A DNA stretch of 25,908 nucleotides from Chrysiogenia bacterium (lineage in GTDB: Bacteria > JAGRBM01): the NCBI GenBank assembly GCA_020434085.1, contig JAGRBM010000510.1:1-25908 (forward strand), in the 5' to 3' direction. Of the stretch, positions 25,835 to 25,908 are shown piece by piece. A program made the translations under genes and the position numbers. How positions within the stretch are numbered: position 1 is the first letter of the stretch; every line of letters begins with the position of its first letter. Below the pieces are notes generated by a model that ran no database searches, had not been told where the DNA came from, and saw only the letters and a program-made list of their open reading frames with translations.

Positions 25835-25908
25835 CTCGCCTCTTCCTGAGCGGCCGCGCGGGCCGCCTCACGCGCGGCCTTTTCTTCGGCGGCACGCTGG
25901 TCTGCTTC
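25831..25908 (-). CDS. C-terminal end of an Ala/Glu/Arg-rich protein (5' part outside window)
   Basis: Only the last 25 codons are visible. They read as a charged helix (starting EADQRAAEEKAAREAARAAA) that ends in TGA overlapping the next gene's ATG (ATGA). The composition suggests a coiled-coil or low-complexity tail, as in TolA-like or other envelope proteins, but that is a guess. The four-base overlap is the main evidence that this frame is coding. Confidence 0.55.
   Translation of the reverse strand, partial: EADQRAAEEKAAREAARAAAQEEAR

Overview
The window is GC-rich, densely coded bacterial DNA with frequent GTG starts. The block rpsB-tsf-pyrH-frr-uppS, then dxr-rseP-tsaB, is a core arrangement seen in proteobacteria. 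The rseP-tsaB adjacency and a TatT-type TPR protein point towards a deltaproteobacterium-like Gram-negative (Desulfobacterota/Myxococcota-type). That placement is inference from gene content only. No phage, IS element, integrase or CRISPR array was seen.

Layout. Positions 1-5156 (minus) hold dxr, an RseP-like site-2-protease homologue that has lost its catalytic residues, rseP itself, tsaB, and a methyltransferase cut by the window edge. Positions 5253-6290 (plus) encode a lipoprotein of unknown function. Positions 6294-11568 (minus) hold the translation/UMP-kinase/undecaprenyl operon rpsB-tsf-pyrH-frr-uppS, followed by an orphan membrane histidine kinase. The cdsA gene commonly found between uppS and dxr is absent here; the kinase and lipoprotein occupy its place. 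Positions 11569-11950 are a 380-bp non-coding stretch rich in nested inverted repeats. Positions 11951-12577 (plus) encode an exported nuclease-fold protein. Positions 12617-15089 (minus) are a two-gene unit of a type I phosphodiesterase/AP-superfamily enzyme and a radical SAM protein, with a CRP/FNR-like palindrome in its promoter. From 15372 (plus) come a TatT-like exported protein, then trkA-trkH and a stand-alone DNA methyltransferase spaced as one operon. A TPR protein and a ROK sugar kinase follow on minus, then glycerate kinase and a beta-propeller lipoprotein on plus, tRNA-Phe(GAA), and a minus-strand lipoprotein translationally coupled to a gene that runs off the window.

How the genes fit together. 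rpsB/tsf/pyrH/frr supply ribosomal protein S2, EF-Ts, UMP kinase and ribosome recycling factor. uppS uses isoprenoid precursors whose synthesis involves dxr. RseP and its degenerate partner would act on membrane proteins, with envelope-stress signalling as the usual role. TrkAH is a K+ uptake system.

The points most worth following up are the catalytically dead RseP paralogue beside active rseP, the structured rpsB upstream region, the CRP-like operator over the phosphodiesterase/radical-SAM promoter, and the permuted orphan DNA methyltransferase tied to trkAH.
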